DNA from: an uncultured Eubacterium sp.
GTDB lineage: Bacteria > Bacillota > Clostridia > Oscillospirales > Acutalibacteraceae
Length of the DNA stretch: 64,000 nt
Assembly (NCBI GenBank): GCA_905234995.1
Contig: CAJOJV010000002.1
Location: 1 to 64,000, forward strand
Direction: 5' to 3'
A program made the translations under genes and the position numbers. Positions 8,889 through 16,730 of this stretch are shown here, piece after piece; the first letter of the stretch is position 1, and every line of letters begins with the position of its first letter. The notes beneath the pieces were generated by a model. It did no database searches. It saw only the letters and a program-made list of their open reading frames with translations, and was not told the DNA's origin.

Positions 8889-9530
8889 ATGACATTGGAT
8901 AAAAAAGAAGAAATCTCAATTTCCGTTATAAAAAGGCTGCCGAGATATTACCGATTTCTGCAAAGCCTTAAGGAAAACGGAATTGTGAGAATAAGCTCCA
9001 AGGAGCTTGCAAACAGAATGGGGCTGACTGCTTCTCAGATTCGCCACGATTTCAACTGCTTCGGCGGCTTCGGTCAGCAGGGCTACGGCTATAACGTGCC
9101 CGAGCTGCACGCGAAAATCGGTGAAATTCTTGGCGTTAACGCTGAGAGAAAGACGATTTTAATCGGCGCAGGCAACCTCGGCAAAGCTGTTTGCAATAAG
9201 ATTTTCGGAGTTAACAGCGGCTTCCGCCTCATCGGAATTTTTGATAAAAACGAGGCTATCTGCGGAAAGATGATTAAGGGTATTCCCGTCAGAAACATTG
9301 ATTATCTTGAAAACTTCTGCATTGATAACAAGCCGGTTTGCGCAGTTTTCTGCATTCCCTCCGGCGATATGAAGGAGCTTACGGATTTACTTATCAGCCT
9401 CGGCATTAAGAGCTTCTGGAATTTCACAAATTACGATATTGCAATGGCTCACCCCGAGGTTTTAGTTGAGAACGTTCACCTTACCGATAGCTTAATGACT
9501 CTCGGATATCTGATTTCTGCGGAGGATTAA
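8889..9530 (+). CDS. rex: Redox-sensing transcriptional repressor Rex
   Basis: 213-residue NADH/NAD+ sensor that releases DNA when the NADH/NAD+ ratio rises. An N-terminal winged helix carries ISSKELANRMGLTASQIRHD (about residues 33-52, the Rex recognition helix), followed by a Rossmann domain with LIGAGNLGKAVCNK near residue 90 and a C-terminal swap helix. Start options are ATG 8889 or TTG 8895; AAGGA at 8881-8885 is better spaced for the TTG, so the real protein may be two residues shorter. It is the third gene after icd (32 nt). Rex normally controls fermentation genes; lactate dehydrogenase is convergent 0.8 kb away, but I found no Rex palindrome in the window. Confidence 0.93.
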   Translation: MTLDKKEEISISVIKRLPRYYRFLQSLKENGIVRISSKELANRMGLTASQIRHDFNCFGGFGQQGYGYNVPELHAKIGEILGVNAERKTILIGAGNLGKAVCNKIFGVNSGFRLIGIFDKNEAICGKMIKGIPVRNIDYLENFCIDNKPVCAVFCIPSGDMKELTDLLISLGIKSFWNFTNYDIAMAHPEVLVENVHLTDSLMTLGYLISAED

Positions 9531-9533
9531 GCC

Positions 9534-10216
9534 TTGGTTAAATTAAGTTCAAAAGAAATTGTTGACATTCTTAAATACGATACCGATAAGGCAATCCTCG
9601 TTGAAAAAAATCCCATTCCGAATTCAACCAAATTCAAGGTTGATTACAGTGTTGTTGATTTCAAAAATCCGTGCTTACAAAGAATGCATACCTGCTGAAA
9701 AAATTCGGCACGGCATTTAAGCCGATAAGCGAAACCATTCCGAACTTCGTTCAGTGCGACGCTGCAATTCTTTACGACAGGCGGATTTTAACGATTTACC
9801 CGAACGGTGAAGCCGGAATTTTTGACAGGGACGGCGATTTATTCTGGAGCGGTTATTTTAAATACCACGACGAAGCCGTGTGCTGCCTTGCGCTTGAGGG
9901 CAAATACTTCTGGTGCATCTGCCCTGCCGAAAACTGCGCAATCAGATATTCCTGCCAGAATATGCAGATTGATTTGCGTATCGGCGGAAAGGACGCACAG
10001 ACCTTTGAACGTCCGACGCATATAAGCGTTGACGATAAGGGCGATATATTTGTCTGCTCGGGCGGCAACAAGGTGCGAAAAATCAGCGGAGAGAATTACC
10101 TTGTTTCGGATTATCTTGCATTTGATGAAAGTATCAAAATGTTTTATAAATACGAGAGTTATTCGATCGCCGTGCTTTCAAGCGGCACGTATTTAATTGA
10201 CAATAATGAGAAATAG
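9534..10216 (+). pseudogene. Uncharacterised gene downstream of rex, broken by a one-base frameshift
   Basis: Translation should begin at TTG 9534, three bases after the rex stop and 8 nt after GGAGG (9521-9525). That frame gives about 54 codons (MVKLSSKEIVDILKYD...) and hits TGA at 9696-9698. A second frame, open from upstream of 9671 to 10216, continues without a break in character (SVLTKNAYLLKKFGTAFKPI...). Joining them requires one extra A in the run AAAAA at 9663-9667. The joined protein would be about 228 residues with alternating short beta strands (HISVDDKGDIFVCSGGNKVRKI), reminiscent of beta-propeller blades. No function is recognised. It is either a recent real mutation, a sequencing error in the homopolymer, or two small genes. 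Confidence 0.65.
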
Positions 10217-10223
10217 AAAAAAG

Positions 10224-10261
10224 CAGTCTGCTTTACATTTTTGTAAGCAGACTGTTTTTTT
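10224..10261 (+). terminator. Rho-independent terminator of the acn-icd-rex operon
   Basis: CAGTCTGCTT (10224-10233) pairs with AAGCAGACTG (10245-10254), 11-nt loop, followed by seven T at 10255-10261. The matching A run on the other side lets it also act on the convergent ldh transcript. Confidence 0.9.
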
Positions 10262-10263
10262 AT

Positions 10264-10319
10264 ACAAATTGGGATTTGTCGGGGCGTAACAGGAACACAT
10301 CTACAAACTCCGATTTGTT
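10264..10319. repeat. Short interspersed element with inverted ends (copy A)
   Basis: 56-bp element with ends ACAAATTGGGATTTGTCG and ACAAACTCCGATTTGTT that are imperfect inverted repeats (13 of 16 bases). Related copies lie at 24690-24752, 33423-33490 and 50094-50317. It sits between two convergent genes just after a terminator, a typical place for a non-coding mobile repeat. No coding capacity. Confidence 0.6.
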
Positions 10320-10334
10320 CAACTTTCCGCATAG

Positions 10335-11282
10335 CTACTTACTGTCAATCTCGCGGAGCATATCAAGGATGACTTTAAAGGAATAATCGAACTGCTCCCG
10401 CTCCTTTTCATTGAGCTCAACCTCAATAATTTTTTTGACGCCGTTCCTGTTAATTATTGCGGGAACGCCGATATAAGCGCCCTTTTTGCAGTATTCGCCG
10501 TGGAGGTAAGCGCTTACGGTAAAGATTGAATTTTCATCGTGCAGAATGGCTGAGGCAAGCCGTGCAAGCACCATTCCGATTCCGTAGCAGGTTACCTTCT
10601 TTGCCCTGATTATTTCATAAGCAGAGCGCTTAACGCGGCGCGCAATATTATCAAGCTCAAAATTTAGATTTGAGTTTTCCGCCTTATATTCCATAAGAGG
10701 AGTTGAGGAAATGAACGCGCTGCTCCAGGCAACGAATTCGGAATCCCCGTGCTCGCCGAGGACGTAGGTGTGAATATTATTAGGATTAACCTCAAAATAT
10801 TCGGAAAGAATGAAGCGAAGGCGCGCCGTATCAAGCGAGGTTCCCGTGCCGAAAACGCGTCCCGCGTCAAAGCCCGATAAATCGAGCACGAGCTTCGTCA
10901 TAACGTCAACGGGATTGGTTGCAACGAGAAATATGCCTTTAAAGCCGTTATCAACAATCGCGGGAACAATTGATTTGAAAACGATGTAATTCTTCTGAAC
11001 GAGGTCGCGCCTTGTTTCTCCCGCCATCTGCGGAGCGCCCGCGCATATAACCACCAAATCCATATCGCGGCAATCCTTATATTCACCCGCATAAATCTTT
11101 ATATTATGCGGAGCAAACGGGAGACCGTGGGTTAAATCCATCGCCTCTCCCCTCGCCTTGATTTTGTTTATATCAATAAGGCAGATTTCATCGCATATAC
11201 TTTGGTTTAACAGCGCATAGGCAAAGCTCATTCCGACCATGCCCGTGCCGACGATGGCGATTTTTTTATTATCCGGAATCAT
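10335..11282 (-). CDS. ldh: L-lactate dehydrogenase
   Basis: 315-residue NAD-dependent enzyme reducing pyruvate to L-lactate, regenerating NAD+ in fermentation. The Rossmann motif VGTGMVGMSFAYAL is at about residues 11-24; APQMAGETRRDLV holds the glutamine that selects pyruvate over oxaloacetate plus the mobile-loop arginine; LDTARLRF and GEHGDSE carry the substrate arginine and catalytic histidine (about residue 178). The gene follows the phosphoribosyltransferase gene after 54 nt; that gap contains a 9-bp perfect hairpin (11292-11320) whose 3' arm contains the only Shine-Dalgarno-like GGGTG, so translation may be restrained. Confidence 0.92.
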   Translation of the reverse strand: MIPDNKKIAIVGTGMVGMSFAYALLNQSICDEICLIDINKIKARGEAMDLTHGLPFAPHNIKIYAGEYKDCRDMDLVVICAGAPQMAGETRRDLVQKNYIVFKSIVPAIVDNGFKGIFLVATNPVDVMTKLVLDLSGFDAGRVFGTGTSLDTARLRFILSEYFEVNPNNIHTYVLGEHGDSEFVAWSSAFISSTPLMEYKAENSNLNFELDNIARRVKRSAYEIIRAKKVTCYGIGMVLARLASAILHDENSIFTVSAYLHGEYCKKGAYIGVPAIINRNGVKKIIEVELNEKEREQFDYSFKVILDMLREIDSK

Positions 11283-11291
11283 AAAAATACA

Positions 11292-11320
11292 CCCGAGGAT
11301 AGTTTAACCAAATCCTCGGG
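11292..11320 (-). terminator. Hairpin between prt and ldh: terminator or ldh translation block
   Basis: CCCGAGGAT and ATCCTCGGG pair perfectly over 9 bp with an 11-nt loop. On the minus strand the stem is followed by TGTATTTTT and then the ldh ATG. It can act as the terminator of the upstream gene, and its downstream arm hides the ldh ribosome binding site. Confidence 0.65.
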
Positions 11321-11336
11321 CGTTATTCTTTTGATA

Positions 11337-11903
11337 TTATTTAAAGAAAAGAGGAAGCTTTTCAAGAAAAACGATATCGTCCCTTGAAGCTGCGTCGCCC
11401 TCAGCAAGCGGTGCGCAGGAGGCAACGATATTACCGCCGAAGCGCTCAACAAGGAGCTGAACTGCCTTAAGGCTCTCGCCGGTTGAAATAACGTCGTCAA
11501 CGATAAGAACTCTTTTATCCGTGAGCAGATCGCCGTCCTCGTGGCCGAGATAAAGGCTCTGCTCCTTCTGAGTTGTGATAGAGCGCACAGTAACCTTTTC
11601 GGGGTTATCCATATAAACCTTAACGCCTTTTCTGGCAACGATATACTTCTTTCCGCTCTGCTTGCTCATCTCATATGCAAGCGGAATTGACTTAGCCTCG
11701 GGAGTGATGATGTAATCAAACTCGGGAACCTTTTTAAGCAGCTCTCTTGCGCAGCATTCCGCAAGCTCAACATCGCCGAAAAGAATGAAGGCGGCAATAT
11801 CAAGAGTTTCCGAAACAGAGAATTTCTGCAAATATCTTGTTAAGCCTGCAATATGAAGCTCGTAAAATTCATCATCCTTGCGTTCCATTCCGTTTATTAT
11901 CAT
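11337..11903 (-). CDS. Phosphoribosyltransferase family protein, adenine-PRT-like
   Basis: 188-residue type I phosphoribosyltransferase. The PRPP loop VLIVDDVISTGES is at about residues 130-142, preceded by the hood segment DYIITPEAKSIPLAYEMSK seen in adenine/xanthine phosphoribosyltransferases, and followed by APLAEGDA. Such enzymes salvage purine bases with PRPP; some relatives are regulators rather than enzymes, and substrate cannot be assigned here. Start taken at ATG 11903; AAAGG lies 12 nt upstream. It is followed by a hairpin and then ldh. No guanine-type riboswitch is seen in the 150-nt leader. Confidence 0.75.
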   Translation of the reverse strand: MIINGMERKDDEFYELHIAGLTRYLQKFSVSETLDIAAFILFGDVELAECCARELLKKVPEFDYIITPEAKSIPLAYEMSKQSGKKYIVARKGVKVYMDNPEKVTVRSITTQKEQSLYLGHEDGDLLTDKRVLIVDDVISTGESLKAVQLLVERFGGNIVASCAPLAEGDAASRDDIVFLEKLPLFFK

Positions 11904-12053
11904 TAGTTTTCACAGCCTTTCTGCCCAATAATGATTTTTTCTAATCTATACTTTCCTCGTGGGGCAGACAAGGCGTATAGTGAAAATTCAGCCGGCGTTC
12001 GTTGCCGCTTGCGGCAAACTGAACGGGCAGATAATTGGATTACTGTGATGAAA
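11904..12053. other. 150-nt intergenic region with nested inverted repeats
   Basis: No gene found. It holds a perfect hairpin GTTGCCGCTTGCGGCAAAC (about 12012-12030), a second imperfect stem GGATTACTGTGAT/ATCACAATAATCC (about 12033-12062) that runs into the HIT gene stop, and an outer pair TATAC/GTATA bracketing CCTCGTGGGG near 11948-11980. None has a T run on the minus strand, so their role is unclear. Confidence 0.4.
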
Positions 12054-12386
12054 TCACAATAATCCCTCCTCCATCTGAACGCCGCCGAGCAGGTGGAAAT
12101 GCAGATGCATAACCGTTTGCCCTGCGTCCGCGCCGCAGTTATTAATAATTCTGTAAGACTCTATACCCTGAGATTTTGCAATCTCGGGAAGCTTTTCAAA
12201 TATATGTGCAACATACTTGCTGTTTTCGGCGTTAATGCCGTTAGCGCTGTCAATATGAACCTTTGGAACTGCAAGAATATGCACGGGTGCCTGCGGATTC
12301 AAATCCTTGAAGGCAAGCATCATATCATCCTCATAAACCTTCGTTGAGGGAATATTGCCGTTTACTATTTCACAAAAAACGCACAT
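12054..12386 (-). CDS. HIT family nucleotide hydrolase (Hint-like)
   Basis: 110-residue histidine-triad protein, the standard length. CVFCEIVNGNIPSTKVYEDD at the N-terminus and the triad HLHFHLLGG near residue 98 identify a Hint-branch purine nucleoside phosphoramidase, which hydrolyses AMP-linked amines, including aminoacyl-AMP. It starts 11 nt after alaS on the same strand, so it is co-transcribed with alanyl-tRNA synthetase; Hint enzymes cleaning up aminoacyl adenylates would suit that position, but this is inference. The two cysteines C2 and C5 hint at a zinc-binding variant. Confidence 0.88.
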   Translation of the reverse strand: MCVFCEIVNGNIPSTKVYEDDMMLAFKDLNPQAPVHILAVPKVHIDSANGINAENSKYVAHIFEKLPEIAKSQGIESYRIINNCGADAGQTVMHLHFHLLGGVQMEEGLL

Positions 12387-12397
12387 AGCTTTTCTCC

Positions 12398-15088
12398 TTA
12401 TTTCATAAGCGAAGCAACAATTCCGGCAGCTGCGCCGATTGCCTCGTCAAGCTTTGAAATATCCTTTGCGCCTGCCATTGCGGAATCGGGTCGACCGCCG
12501 CCGCCGCCGCCAGCAAGCTTAGCAACCTCACGAACGAGATCGCCCGCCTTAACGCCCTTTGCAATTGCTTCCTTGCCGCAAACTGCAACGATTGAAGCCT
12601 TTTCGCCGTTAACGGCTGCAAGCACGCCGACTGCATTATCAGCCCTTGCCTTAATATCGTCGCCCATGGTGCGAAGCGCATCCGGCGCAGTGCCGTCAAG
12701 CCTTGCGGTATAAAGAGCAAGACCGTTTACGTCAACGGAAGCGCTTAAAGCGTCCGCACTCTTAAGCCTTGTAAGCTCCTCGTTGAGGGCGCTGATTTCC
12801 TTTTCATTCTGCCTGTTTTCATTAACGAGGGCGTTAACCTTATTAACAACGTCCGCATCATTGGTTTTAAGAATTGAGGCGATTGCTTTAACAGTTTCTT
12901 CAGTGCCGTTAATCATCGCAAGCAGATTTCCGCCCGTAAGCGCGGTAATTCTTCTTACGCCCGAAGCAACCGAAGCCTCGCTGATAATCTTAAACATTCC
13001 GAGCTGACCGCTGTTTGAAACGTGAGTACCGCCGCAGAATTCCGTAGAGAAATCGCCCGCCTTAACAACGCGAACAACGTCGCCGTACTTCTCGCCGAAG
13101 AGCATCATTGCTCCCATTTTCTTTGCCTCTTCAATAGGCATTTCAAGCATCTGAACGGGGGTTGCGCTCATAATGAAGTCGTTAACCTTACGCTCAACCT
13201 CGGCAATTTCCTCCTCGGTCATTGCGTTGAAATGGGTGAAGTCAAAGCGGCAGATATTATTATCAACGTAAGAGCCTGCCTGCTCAACGTGATTGCCGAG
13301 CACCTCGCGAAGCGCTGCCTGAAGCAGATGCGCGCTTGTGTGGTTGCGCATCGTTGCCAGCCTGCGCTCCTTATCAACGGCTGCAAATACGGCATCTCCA
13401 ACTGAAAGCACACCCGTTTTAACCGTGCCGCTGTGGATATATATACCGTCGTCATTCTTGGTTGTATCCGAAACCTCAAAGAGTTTATAATCCGCATCAA
13501 GTAAATCGCTGATGCTCATTTCATTTTCACAGTCGTCGGCTTCCGTATCGCCCGAAACCTTAATAAAGCCCTTATCGCCGACCTGACCGCCGCTCATAGC
13601 ATAAAACGGGGTAACGTCAAGAACGACCGCGCCGCTCTCCCCTGCGCCGAGCATATCAACAAGCTCTCCGTCGGTATTTACAAGAGCAAGCACCTTGGAA
13701 TTTGCCGTGAAATCAGTGTAGCCAACGAACTTGGTTGCCTCTGCATCAATCTTAACAGAGCCGCCCTTCCAAGCGTCTGCTCCGGCATCCTTACGGGCAG
13801 CGCGTGCAGTTTTCTTCTGCAGATCAAGTAGCTCGTTAAACCTTGCCTCATCAACCGTGAAGCCCTTTTCCTCGAGGATATCCTTAGTTAAATCAAGCGG
13901 GAAACCAAAGGTGTCGTTAAGCTTAAATGCATCGTCGCCGCTGAATACGGTACCCTCTGTGTTTGCAATATACTCATCAAGCAGAGCAAGACCTGCATCA
14001 ATAGTTTTGCCGAAGGACTCCTCCTCTGCGAGCATAACCTTTGTGATAAGCTCGCGCTTAGAGTCAAGATAATCGTAAGCACTGAGGTTATTATCAATAA
14101 CCGTGTTAACAACCTCATAGAGGAAGGGTTCGTTAACGCCGAGCAATCTGCCGTGACGGCAGGCACGGCGGATAAGACGGCGAAGCACGTAGCCCCTGCC
14201 GCTGTTTGAAGGAATAACGCCGTCGCCAATCATAAATACCGATGAACGGATATGATCGGTTATAACGCGGATTGAAATATCCTTCTTATCATCCTCGTGA
14301 TACTTAACGCCCGAGATTTCCGAAATCTTTTTAATTATATTCTGAACCGTGTCAACCTCAAAAAGATTATCAACGCCCTGAACTATGCAGGCAAGCCTTT
14401 CAAGACCCATACCCGTGTCAATATTCTTCTGAGCAAGCTCGGTGTAATTTCCGTTTCCGTCGTTATTAAACTGGCTGAAAACGTTGTTCCAGAATTCCGT
14501 ATATCTGTCACAATCACAGCCGGGAGCGCAATCGGGCTTACCGCAGCCGTATTTCTCGCCCCTGTCAAAATAAATCTCGCTGCAGGGACCGCAGGGACCC
14601 TGGCCGTGCTCCCAGAAATTATCCTCCTTGCCGAGGCGAACGATTCTGTCCGGAGAAACGCCAACCTCTTTGGTCCAGATATCATAAACCTCGTCGTCAT
14701 TCTCATAGATAGTAACCCAAAGCTTATCAACGGGCATATCAAGCACGTCCGTGCAGAATTCCCAAGCCCACTTGGTTGCCTCGTGCTTAAAATAATCGCC
14801 GAAGCTGAAATTGCCGAGCATCTCAAAGAAGGTGCCGTGCCTTGCGGTTTTGCCGACGTTTTCAATATCCGGAGTTCTGATACATTTCTGGCAGGTTGTT
14901 ACGCGCGTTGAGGGCGGAGTTACCTCGCCCGTGAAATACTTTTTCATCGGCGCCATACCTGAATTTATAAGCAAAAGGCTTTTATCCCCGTTCGGAATAA
15001 GCGAAAAGCTCGGCAGCCTTAAATGCCCCTTGCTTTCAAAAAAGGAAAGATATTTTTCCCTTAAATCGTTTAAAGACATCCATTCCAT
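12398..15088 (-). CDS. alaS: Alanyl-tRNA synthetase
   Basis: 896-residue class II synthetase charging tRNA-Ala. The catalytic domain begins with KYLSFFESKGHLRLPSFSL and includes NSGMAPMKKYFTG and RTPDIENVGKTARHGTFFEM; editing domain zinc ligands are HTSAHLLQAAL (about residue 590) and CGGTHVSNSGQLG (about 690); the C-terminal C-Ala domain ends with GGGGGGRPDSAMAGAK. Length is as expected (870-900). No T-box or other leader element is present in the 70 nt upstream, which holds only the terminator of the preceding gene. Followed by the HIT gene. Confidence 0.96.
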   Translation of the reverse strand: MEWMSLNDLREKYLSFFESKGHLRLPSFSLIPNGDKSLLLINSGMAPMKKYFTGEVTPPSTRVTTCQKCIRTPDIENVGKTARHGTFFEMLGNFSFGDYFKHEATKWAWEFCTDVLDMPVDKLWVTIYENDDEVYDIWTKEVGVSPDRIVRLGKEDNFWEHGQGPCGPCSEIYFDRGEKYGCGKPDCAPGCDCDRYTEFWNNVFSQFNNDGNGNYTELAQKNIDTGMGLERLACIVQGVDNLFEVDTVQNIIKKISEISGVKYHEDDKKDISIRVITDHIRSSVFMIGDGVIPSNSGRGYVLRRLIRRACRHGRLLGVNEPFLYEVVNTVIDNNLSAYDYLDSKRELITKVMLAEEESFGKTIDAGLALLDEYIANTEGTVFSGDDAFKLNDTFGFPLDLTKDILEEKGFTVDEARFNELLDLQKKTARAARKDAGADAWKGGSVKIDAEATKFVGYTDFTANSKVLALVNTDGELVDMLGAGESGAVVLDVTPFYAMSGGQVGDKGFIKVSGDTEADDCENEMSISDLLDADYKLFEVSDTTKNDDGIYIHSGTVKTGVLSVGDAVFAAVDKERRLATMRNHTSAHLLQAALREVLGNHVEQAGSYVDNNICRFDFTHFNAMTEEEIAEVERKVNDFIMSATPVQMLEMPIEEAKKMGAMMLFGEKYGDVVRVVKAGDFSTEFCGGTHVSNSGQLGMFKIISEASVASGVRRITALTGGNLLAMINGTEETVKAIASILKTNDADVVNKVNALVNENRQNEKEISALNEELTRLKSADALSASVDVNGLALYTARLDGTAPDALRTMGDDIKARADNAVGVLAAVNGEKASIVAVCGKEAIAKGVKAGDLVREVAKLAGGGGGGRPDSAMAGAKDISKLDEAIGAAAGIVASLMK

Positions 15089-15117
15089 TTTAAAGTACCT
15101 TACCTAAACAAAATTTC

Positions 15118-15147
15118 AAGGGCAACTATCTATTTCAAGTTGCCCTT
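15118..15147 (-). terminator. Rho-independent terminator after the PC4-like gene
   Basis: AAGGGCAACT (minus strand 15147-15138) pairs with AGTTGCCCTT (15127-15118) around a 10-nt loop, followed by GAAATTTTGTTT. It separates the 15161 gene from alaS. Confidence 0.8.
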
Positions 15148-15160
15148 AAATTTCAATTGA

Positions 15161-15376
15161 TTAAAGCTTCTTAACAAGCTTTACGAGCTCTTCAATTTCA
15201 TCGTTAGTGAAAGTTAAGCCCTTGCTCATCTTAGAATGATCAGGAGACCAATCTCTGATATCAATCTTCGGCTCTCTGCCGTTCCATGAAATAAGATTAA
15301 CCTCTCTCGTCCATCCGCGAGCAGTTTCGGAAATAACGCCGATGTGCTCAGTGATGTCATACTTAATTTCCGGCAT
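15161..15376 (-). CDS. YdbC/PC4-like single-stranded nucleic acid binding protein
   Basis: 71-residue protein of the YdbC family, a bacterial relative of the transcriptional coactivator PC4. The conserved core GWTREVNLISWNGREPKIDI and RDWSPDHSKMSKGLTFT corresponds to the curved beta sheet plus C-terminal helix that binds single-stranded DNA as a dimer. Its biological role in Firmicutes is unknown. It is monocistronic: a terminator follows, and acetate kinase ends 36 nt upstream without a strong terminator, so read-through from ackA is possible. The ribosome site is AAGGGGAGAA upstream of ATG 15376. Confidence 0.85.
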   Translation of the reverse strand: MPEIKYDITEHIGVISETARGWTREVNLISWNGREPKIDIRDWSPDHSKMSKGLTFTNDEIEELVKLVKKL

Positions 15377-15411
15377 TTGTTTCTCCCCTTTCTTAATATT
15401 TTAAATAAAAG

Positions 15412-16629
15412 TTAAAGATTTTCAACTATTTCCTTAGTGTCGCGCGCAATCATAAGCTCCTCGTCCGTTGCAAGAACAAAAACGCGAACCCTGCAGCCGG
15501 GCACGGTAAGCTCAGCCTCAGCGCCCTTGAAGGTTTTTTCGTTAACCTCGGAATCAATTTCAACGCCGAGATAGCCGAGATAAGAGCAAACTCTTTCACG
15601 AAGCCATGCGCCGTTTTCGCCGATACCGCCCGTGAAAACGATAGCGTCTGCGCCGTTCATCGCGGCAGCATATGCGCCAACGAATTTTGCAATTTGATAA
15701 GCCTGCATTTCGTGGGCAAGAGTTGCGCGCTCATCGCCCTCATTCTGAGCCTTAACGATATCCCTGTCATCGGAATAGCCGCCTGAGATAGCGAACACAC
15801 CCGATTTTTTATTAAGGATATTATCCATATCCTTTGGTGAGATACCCTCTTTCTGCTCAAGGAAGGTTACTACGGAGGGGTCAACTCCGCCTGAGCGGGT
15901 ACCCATCATAAAGCCGTCCAGCGGGGTGAAGCCCATTGAGGTATCAACGCACTTGCCGTGGTCAACGGCTGCAATTGAAGAGCCGTTGCCGAGGTGGCAG
16001 GTGATAATTCTGAGGTCCTCAATATTCTTGCCCATATAATCGGCACAATGCTTGCTGATGAACTTATGAGAGGTGCCGTGGAAGCCGTAGCGGCGAACGC
16101 CGTACTTCTCATAATACTCATAAGGAACGGCAAACATATACGCCTTTGCGGGCATTGTGCCGTGGAATGCCGTATCAAACACTGCAATCTGCGGAACGTC
16201 TGCACCCAATGCTTTAACGCAGGCACGATAGCCCGAAAGATTTGCAGGATTATGAAGCGGAGAAAGAGCGGATAAATCCTCAATATCCTTCTCAACCTCA
16301 GCGTCAATAAGAACGCTCTTGTTATACTTAGCGCCGCCGTGGACAACGCGGTGACCCACAGCATCAATCTCATCAAGAGAATCCATAACCTTTAATTCGC
16401 TTTCGGTTAAAAGCTCCTTAACGGTTTCAAACGCATCAACGTGAGTGAGATTTTCTTTATCAAAAACAAGCTGCTCGCCGTGAGCCTTGAAAATAATATT
16501 CTTTTCGCCGCCTGAAATCGGAAGACCGATTCTTTCAATCGTGCCCTTGCAGATAACGGACTCGTCCGTCATATCAATAACCTGAAACTTAAGCGAGGAG
16601 CTTCCGCAGTTAATTACAAGAATTTTCAA
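15412..16629 (-). CDS. ackA: Acetate kinase
   Basis: 405-residue enzyme making ATP and acetate from acetyl phosphate, the energy-yielding end step of fermentation. Start chosen at TTG 16629, with GGAGGG 8 nt upstream, because the protein then begins at the conserved KILVINCGSSSLKFQ; the frame runs further upstream but without family similarity. Other signatures: HRVVHGG, RYGFHGTSHKF, HLGNGSSIAAVDHGK and VFTGGIGENG. No phosphotransacetylase gene is adjacent. It is divergent from tmcAL, whose product needs acetate. Confidence 0.94.
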   Translation of the reverse strand: MKILVINCGSSSLKFQVIDMTDESVICKGTIERIGLPISGGEKNIIFKAHGEQLVFDKENLTHVDAFETVKELLTESELKVMDSLDEIDAVGHRVVHGGAKYNKSVLIDAEVEKDIEDLSALSPLHNPANLSGYRACVKALGADVPQIAVFDTAFHGTMPAKAYMFAVPYEYYEKYGVRRYGFHGTSHKFISKHCADYMGKNIEDLRIITCHLGNGSSIAAVDHGKCVDTSMGFTPLDGFMMGTRSGGVDPSVVTFLEQKEGISPKDMDNILNKKSGVFAISGGYSDDRDIVKAQNEGDERATLAHEMQAYQIAKFVGAYAAAMNGADAIVFTGGIGENGAWLRERVCSYLGYLGVEIDSEVNEKTFKGAEAELTVPGCRVRVFVLATDEELMIARDTKEIVENL

Positions 16630-16730
16630 TATAATTCCCTCCACATCTTGCAATATTATACTATTATATATATAATATAATATATAAACTGAGATTGTCA
16701 AGAGTATATTAAAAATAAAGGTATAAATTT

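Noticed and set aside
9660..9670. Programmed -1 frameshift after rex
   Set aside because: C AAA AAT does not fit X XXY YYZ, and no stimulating stem is evident downstream.
12033..12062. Terminator after the HIT gene
   Set aside because: A stem is present, but no T run follows on the minus strand.
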